Assembly: GCA_034687125.1 (NCBI GenBank) | Contig: JAQGBZ010000601.1 | Coordinates: 1 to 27,717 of the forward strand | Source: Neelides folsomi | Taxonomy: Eukaryota; Arthropoda; Collembola; Neelipleona; Neelidae | Direction of reading: 5' to 3' | Length of the DNA stretch: 27,717 bases | In this document: positions 22,449 through 27,717 of the stretch, piece after piece | How the letters are laid out: each line of letters opens with the position of its first letter | Numbering within the stretch: position 1 is the first letter of the stretch | Position numbers and translations under genes: made by a program | Notes under the pieces: model-generated | Seen by the model: the letters and a program-made list of their open reading frames with translations, nothing else | What the model was told of the DNA's origin: nothing | Database searches by the model: none

Positions 22449-23086
22449 ATTGCATAATTAAATGTTTCATTTAATATTTATAATTTCAATGCTTAAATTA
22501 ATACAATACATAAAAATTTCGTAATCTAGAGTATAACGTATTTAATATGTAGGTATCAGTAAACATCACCTCATAAAAATAAAGTACACATTTTGAATAA
22601 ACATCAAATGATAATCAATGGAATTACAAATAAAATACTTTTAGTTGTTTAAAATACAATTATATGAAATGAATAAATGCTAGATAATGATCAGATATAG
22701 ATTTTACAATATAATAATAAATAGAAATTCTTTAATATATTTTGTTGATTGAAACCTCAATTGAAGTTAGTTATATCATATATAAAGTATTTTTAATAAT
22801 TATTATGTTAATATATTTAATACAGTAAAAACTAATTAATTACTCTCAACTTTAGAAAAAGGTTTGACTTTTTTCCAAAAGGTGCAGGAGTTTAGTAAGT
22901 TAGTAGTTGTGATCCTGTACGTGCTTTTTTAACTTTAATAAATCTTGCGCCTTTTGGCAAAAAGTCAAATCTTTTTCTAAACTTGATAGTATGCTAAATT
23001 TAACATTATTATAGTAAATTCGTGTCACCTTATTACCATTATTTTATTTTACAGTTCAATTAACAATTTAATTACGTCGATGGATT
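22449..23086. other. Intergenic region with a foldback repeat
   Basis: AT-rich, between the convergent 3' ends of the F-box gene and the second cysteine-rich peptide gene. It contains the inverted repeat at 22847-22985. Minus-strand TTTATT at 23043-23048 (AATAAA) is about 40 bp past the peptide gene's stop. No further gene is supported. Confidence 0.45.
22847..22985. repeat. Foldback inverted repeat, 139 bp
   Basis: Arms of about 40 bp at 22847-22886 (CAACTTTAGAAAAAGGTTTG onwards) and 22946-22985 (its reverse complement with four or five differences), separated by about 59 bp. Transcribed, it would form a long hairpin. It could be a tiny MITE; no clear target-site duplication flanks it. Confidence 0.75.
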
Positions 23087-23641
23087 TTACTGTGATCTTT
23101 TGCAGCAATAAGATGGGCAAGTGGAAGGAGCATTAAGTAAACATTGATTAGCTGTGGATGCGGCAGCGCTACCAATACAAGGATGAGGACAATTTCTACA
23201 TCCTGAAGGACAACTTGGTTTAATACTCGTCGCCGCACATGAAATAATCCAATCACAAATGTACTTTGATTGACGAACTATCAAATAAAATAACGTTATA
23301 TTATTAATATTAGAGGTATTTTAAACATATTTTTTAACTAAACAAATTGTACCAATTAAAAGTTAATTACTTATAATACTTTTATAAAATTTATTATGAT
23401 TCACCTCTTCTAATTAAGGTCCGTTGATTGGCAACCACTCGATCCTGCATTATAATATATGCCATTTAAATATATGGATTAAATACACAGTTATACTATC
23501 TGTTTAGACTTTATCCTAATAATACATTATAATAATATTAATAAATATGGATTTTTGGCTTGGATTAATCACCTCTGAAGAAGCAAACGAGAAAATCAAA
23601 GTGAAAAGCAAAGCCAAATAAATGAAAAAACCCATGGTCAT
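23087..23641 (-). CDS. Small secreted cysteine-rich peptide, family member 2 (with propeptide)
   Basis: Exons 23641-23573, 23444-23405 and 23277-23087 give 99 residues. Exon 1 encodes a signal peptide (MTMGFFIYLALLFTLIFSFA, then SSE). Exon 2 adds a 13-residue propeptide-like piece (DRVVANQRTLIRR) ending in a dibasic site. Exon 3 encodes the mature part from VRQSKYICDW to CCKRSQ. Ten cysteines follow C-x5-C-x8-C-x3-C-x2-C-x3-C-x11-C-x7-C-x3-CC, the pattern of the gene at 10721-11074 except for three extra residues in one loop (SAAASTANQ). Two ATGs (23641 and 23635) could start it; both leave the signal peptide intact. No known family is recognised. Signal, propeptide with RR, and a compact disulphide-rich domain are the build of defence or signalling peptides (inference). 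Confidence 0.8.
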
Positions 23642-24060
23642 TTTTGAATAACAATTTTAGATGCTTAAAATATTATAATGGAAAAGAATTTAACCACGTC
23701 AAAGTAGTAAATGGACAATTTATAAATACATATTTTAATTAAACTACCATGACAATGTTAATCGAGAAATCTTTCAAGGAGCCATGGTTAATGGTTATAG
23801 AATTATTATTTCATAACCGGAAAGCACGGAATGAATTCAAGCAAACCTCTTAATCAATGTCAAGTGAGATGGTAATTGGTTTATTTCCAATATACTCAAA
23901 TGATATGTTTTTATTTTACATGATATTGAATGAGAACGTTTTTTTACATTTTACACGCTTTATAAAGAAATTTATGTTGTCATGCTGATACGATTTTAGC
24001 AATAATAATTGTAAATGTGATGCAATTTTTACTTTATAAATTTAATATTTAAAAATGGAA
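23642..24060. other. Intergenic region upstream of the second peptide gene
   Basis: Holds the peptide gene's promoter region and the 3' flank of the receptor gene that ends at 24061. No gene or repeat is supported. Confidence 0.4.
23718..23724 (-). promoter_or_regulatory. Possible TATA box of the second cysteine-rich peptide gene
   Basis: Minus-strand TATAAAT lies about 77 bp upstream of the ATG at 23641, a distance like that of the TATAAAT before the paralogue at 10721. Confidence 0.35.
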
Positions 24061-25744
24061 TTAATTTATATTACTCCTATTACTAACAATAATACCTACT
24101 GTAGATTCTGCACAGAATGACAAAATGCTAAGAAATGTTGATTTGTTTATATTAAAAAAATTGCCAATTGGCAAAATGATTTGCTTTGTATTGATTTGAA
24201 GTAACTGAAGCAATTTCAACTCTGACTTTAATTTATCTTTATTGTTAATTTTAGATATCAATTTATTAATCGAAATTTTAAAATATGATTCAATGAAATT
24301 TAAACTCAAAGTTTCGGCTTCTGCATAAATTTTAAATCCAAAATATGCAAATATTGTGTTCAATGATAGAATGTAAATAGTTAAAGCAATTACAATAAAA
24401 AATAACGTTTTATGGTATAAAACTAGTAGGGACAAATATGTGATAGCTAAATAAACAAACAAAAATAAAGCTGGTGGCATTAAAAATTTAAAATGTGGAA
24501 TTGAAAATTTGAAAACTATATAAATCGATTGATACATTTTATAATACCGACTGAGATTTTCGCTTGAACTATTAAAATATTCATCATTATTTTTCCAAAT
24601 TTTATCAAATAGAAATTAAATATTTTACCTAATGATAATTATTATTAATTGGATTAAAGACAATAAACTAAATGTAAGTAAGGTATAAATAACGTAAGAG
24701 TGGTTGTCTCAAAAACTTACTCTGATAAGCATAAATTTAATTTTATGCAATATTTCTTGATCGTATTTGCAAATGAAATAAAAAATATTAAATTAATATT
24801 GATTTGAAATATTAAACAAAACATGGCATATGTTTCAATAACGAAATCAATTCCACAAAGTAAATAATTATACTGATAAAAAAATTGAATTGAATTTGCA
24901 GAATAGGGAAAGAATGGTTGAATTGTGGTGACTAGAAAACATAATGGTATTACGCACATTTTGCTTAACCACGTTATAAATTCAAGCCCGTCTTTGTACT
25001 CGTAAAAGTTGTGGACATTGATATTGAAGTTGGGTCCTTGAATTTAAACAAATTGCATCTATAGCATATTGTCTACAGCGTGGCCTAAAAATGATCCTTT
25101 GTTGCGCTTTACCCTCGCATATTATAACAAACTATATCAAGCTACATATAGTCTAATTCTAAAGTATCGTTCTTTTAGGAATGATAAGTGTATATTATTT
25201 TAGCTTGATTCAGATGTTTTAATATGCGCAGGTAAAGCGCAACAAATTTTGACCCTATTTAGGGTCAACGCTGTATATTTAATAACTAACAGTATACCTA
25301 GTTATAATATTGTATTTGATCAATGATTAATCAATGTTTTTGATTAAAAATATTCTATGTATGTAATATATAATATATTTTACCAAATTTCTCTGAAAGT
25401 CTGCATAATGAATTGACAATAATAATGTATTCAGATGAATGTGCCAAAAAACTGTAAAATAAGCACCAACCTACTAATGATACCACCATATATGTGATTC
25501 CATAAATTAAGCTAAGAAGCTTATATTTTGCACCCGAATAATAATAATAATGTATTGTTAGGAAACAATTTCCAATCCTGTTAATCGTAACAAAGAAAAA
25601 TAGAATATAGAAAAACCAGGTTTTATAACTTGATAGTTTAGATAAGCGACGTTTTTTATGACTATAGTTGAACGGTAAACAATAAAATTTACTTGCTATA
25701 TCAGCAATCTTTGAAAAATTATCAAAAGAAGCAAAAGATAACAT
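24061..25744 (-). CDS. Gustatory/odorant-type chemoreceptor (7TM), complete
   Basis: Exons 25744-25384, 25036-24721 and 24568-24061, with matching phases 1 and 2, give 394 residues, the normal length for an insect gustatory-type receptor. Seven hydrophobic helices can be seen: TWFFYILFFFVTI, LLSLIYGITYMVVSLVGWCL, KMCVIPLCFLVTTI, FVIETYAMFCLIFQINI, PPALFLFVYLAITYLSLLVL, FFIVIALTIYILSLNTIFAY and STFLSILSFCAESTVGIIVS. No signal peptide is present, fitting the inverted topology (N-terminus inside) of the Gr/Or superfamily. These form ligand-gated cation channels in sensory neurons. The TYxxxQF motif of insect GRs is not evident at the C-terminus. Intron 1 holds a MITE. A paralogue lies directly upstream on the same strand. 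Family call rests on topology, length and exon pattern, not on a diagnostic motif. Confidence 0.8.
25076..25273. mobile_element. MITE, 198 bp, in chemoreceptor intron 1
   Basis: Starts CAGCGTGGCC and ends GTCAACGCTG, flanked on both sides by TA (25074-25075 and 25274-25275), the target duplicated by Tc1/mariner-type elements. Arms of about 70 bp include TTGCGCTTTACC, GCATATTATAACAAACTA and TCAAGCTA and their complements. It belongs to the same family as 1982-2526 and lacks the nested insert found there. Confidence 0.8.
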
Positions 25745-26666
25745 TTTAGAAAATTTAATGATTAAACTATTAAACGTGTAAATGTACAGATATATTTAGA
25801 TTTGAAATTCAATTAATGCTGTACAGATTATATGCCAATTCCAAATGCTTGAATCAAATAAAACGACAAACATTCTTTTTCATAACTTTCAAATCTTTTT
25901 TAAATAACTAAAAATAATCTTTATTGACCTTCAATTTAAAATTCAATTTTAAAACCAAGATACTGCATCAATAAACTAAATGTACGAATGTGTTTATAAT
26001 ATCAATTTCAAATGTCTCAAACGACCATTGAATTTAATTATCAAACTTATTCATCATAAATATACAAGTTACGTAACATATTAACCTGCATTTAACAAAT
26101 GTGGTGAAGTTCTTATCTTAATCTTAAAAATTTAAATTCTAAATTGCTACATAGAAAAATTATAAGTTTTAATATAGAAATGAATACATTTGCAAGTCGA
26201 ATCTTATAGATCTAATTAAATAAGATTTTAAAAAACCAAGTTAATTTCAACGAGTTTCCTATGACATTCTGAAGGTCGATATCGTGCCATGTGCCTTGCA
26301 TCAAGGTCAAGGATCATGAATGGAAGCCGATGGAGAACAACACTCAATGGATTCATAAACCAACATACAACATTATACGATTTCCTTCTAGGCGCTTTAA
26401 GGGCCTACTAAACTTGTTCCCATGCCATTCAACATACTATTAATACCTACTTACTACTTATATATACCCTGCAGAGCATTTTCTTGATTTGAAATTAATG
26501 CACGACTTGAAATGAATTAATTTTATTAATAGTATGCTTGTATTCTAGCTTTAGCTAACAATAAGTTTATTTTTCATCCTCATTAATTAACATTTAAAGT
26601 TTAAATGAAAATTTTACTTCAGATAATAAAAATCCGTCTACCAAGCCCTACTACTACATTATTAAG
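25745..26666. other. Intergenic region between two tandem chemoreceptors
   Basis: Upstream region of the complete receptor and 3' flank of its paralogue. AT-rich, with one more GC-rich stretch (about 26255-26420) that codes for nothing I recognise. No leftover receptor exon was seen, so there is no third copy between them. Confidence 0.4.
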
Positions 26667-27572
26667 TTAATTTAATGTTATTATTGCACTATTACTAACA
26701 ATGATGTTTACAGTTGATTCGGCACAAAATGAGAAAATGCTAAGAATTGTGGATCTCGTTATTTTTAAAAAATCCCCAATCGGCAATACAATTTCCTTTG
26801 TATTGATTTTAAGTAATCGAAGATATTTCATTTTCAACTTTAAATCATCTTTATTAGGGTTAACATCAGAAGGCAATTTATCCATCGCGGTTTTAAAATA
26901 CAATTCAATAAAATTTAAACTCAAAATTTCAGCTTCTGCGTAGATTTTAAATCCAAATTTAACAAATATTATATTTAATGATTGAATGTAAAGAAAAGTA
27001 AGAATTGAAATGATTGTTAATTTTTCATGGAGTAAAACTAGCATGGACGTATATGCAATTACTAAATAAACCAACAAAAGTAAAGCTGGAGGCATTAAAA
27101 ATTTAAAATGTGGAATTGAAAACTTGTAAATCAAATATATCGATTGATAGATTTTATAATATCCACCCAAGGAGAAATCATCATTTGATCTAATATAAAA
27201 TAATTGAGATTAACCTAACAATTAAATTCTAATTATTAAATCTATTTTTTGTTTCATGAACTTACAATGATAAACATGAAATTAATGTTGTACAATATTT
27301 TTTGATGGTGTTGGCAAATGAAATAAAAAATATTAGATTGATATTTATGTGAAATATTAAGCAAAACGTGGCATAAGCTTCGACAATTAAAACAATTCCG
27401 CATAGTAATAAATTATTCTGATAGAAAAATTGAATTGAGTTCGCATAATGAGGAATAACAGTTTCAGCAATTGTGGTCATAATACAAAACGGGATTACAA
27501 AAATTTTGCTCAACCGAGTGATAAGTTCAAGCCCGTCTTTATACTCATAAATGTTGATATTAAAACTAGGAC
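26667..27572 (-). CDS. Gustatory/odorant-type chemoreceptor, 5'-partial paralogue
   Basis: Exons 27572-27266 and 27189-26667, joined in phase 2, correspond to exons 2 and 3 of the receptor at 24061-25744. Exon 2 begins with the split glycine codon followed by PSFNINIYEYKDGLELITRL, and its Ile/Phe-rich helix (INLIFFISFANTIKKYC) is identical over a long run to the neighbour's. Exon 3 contains YYKIYQSIYLIYKFSIPHFK, FGFKIYAEAEILSLNFIE and SFCAESTVNIIVSN. By inspection the two proteins are well over half identical. Exon 1 must lie beyond 27717; 27575-27717 is intron. The gene appears intact as far as visible. Function as for its neighbour: candidate taste or odour receptor. Confidence 0.8.
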
Positions 27573-27717
27573 CTAGATTAAAGAATATATTATTATAAAT
27601 TTCATATCTTTAAAATTAAGGTGATTCCCAAGCTGCAAAGTATTGTTTAAAATCAGTTTTATTTTAGTAGCTAAAGTACGTTTATGGGATGTGTAGTTTG
27701 TCAGTCTTAAAAACATC

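Noticed and set aside
26701..26943. 80-codon plus-strand open frame under the second chemoreceptor
   Set aside because: It is the complement of the last receptor exon, whose minus-strand reading is conserved with its paralogue.
1..27717. tRNA, rRNA or bacterial-type operon features
   Set aside because: Looked for T-loop and acceptor-stem patterns and for Shine-Dalgarno-led tandem genes; found none, and every gene is intron-split.

Overview
This window is eukaryotic nuclear DNA. The genes are split by short AT-rich introns (mostly 50-350 bp) with GT...AG ends, intergenic DNA is very AT-rich, and all gene families are animal ones. The mix points to an arthropod: a C45-family acyltransferase-like enzyme, a clan-3-type P450, an Ig-domain receptor tyrosine kinase of the PDGFR/VEGFR/FGFR type, a divergent Cys-loop channel, F-box proteins and seven-helix chemoreceptors in tandem. 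A springtail (Collembola) is my best guess from this repertoire, but that is an inference.

Layout. 119-4547 (+): 3' part of an Ig-domain receptor tyrosine kinase; its 5' end lies outside the window. 5374-6771 (+): complete two-exon secreted C45 (acyl-CoA:6-APA acyltransferase-like) Ntn hydrolase. 7417-9312 (+): complete four-exon cytochrome P450. 9743-10469: 727-bp non-autonomous DNA transposon with an exact 8-bp target-site duplication and a CCATGG-rich tandem array. 10721-11074 (+): small secreted cysteine-rich peptide whose 3' end runs in frame into a PIF/Harbinger transposase remnant (about 11050-11479). A second Harbinger-type ORF remnant follows convergently (11538-11735, -). 12328-14923 (-): complete ten-exon alanine aminotransferase. 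16406-19132 (-): complete twelve-exon Cys-loop ligand-gated ion channel subunit. 20416-22448 (+): three-exon F-box protein. 23087-23641 (-): second member of the cysteine-rich peptide family, with a propeptide. 24061-25744 (-): complete three-exon gustatory-type receptor. 26667-27572 (-): last two exons of its tandem paralogue, whose first exon lies beyond the right edge.

The genes do not form an operon or a recognisable pathway; they are an ordinary arthropod neighbourhood with lineage-expanded families (receptor kinase, P450, F-box, chemoreceptor). The parts most likely to be undescribed are the two-gene 10-cysteine secreted peptide family, the in-frame peptide-transposase junction, the nested MITE with a relative in a receptor intron, and the atypical residues in the kinase, P450 and channel. 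Exon models were built by hand from splice signals, reading phase and protein-family knowledge; no transcript or database evidence was available.
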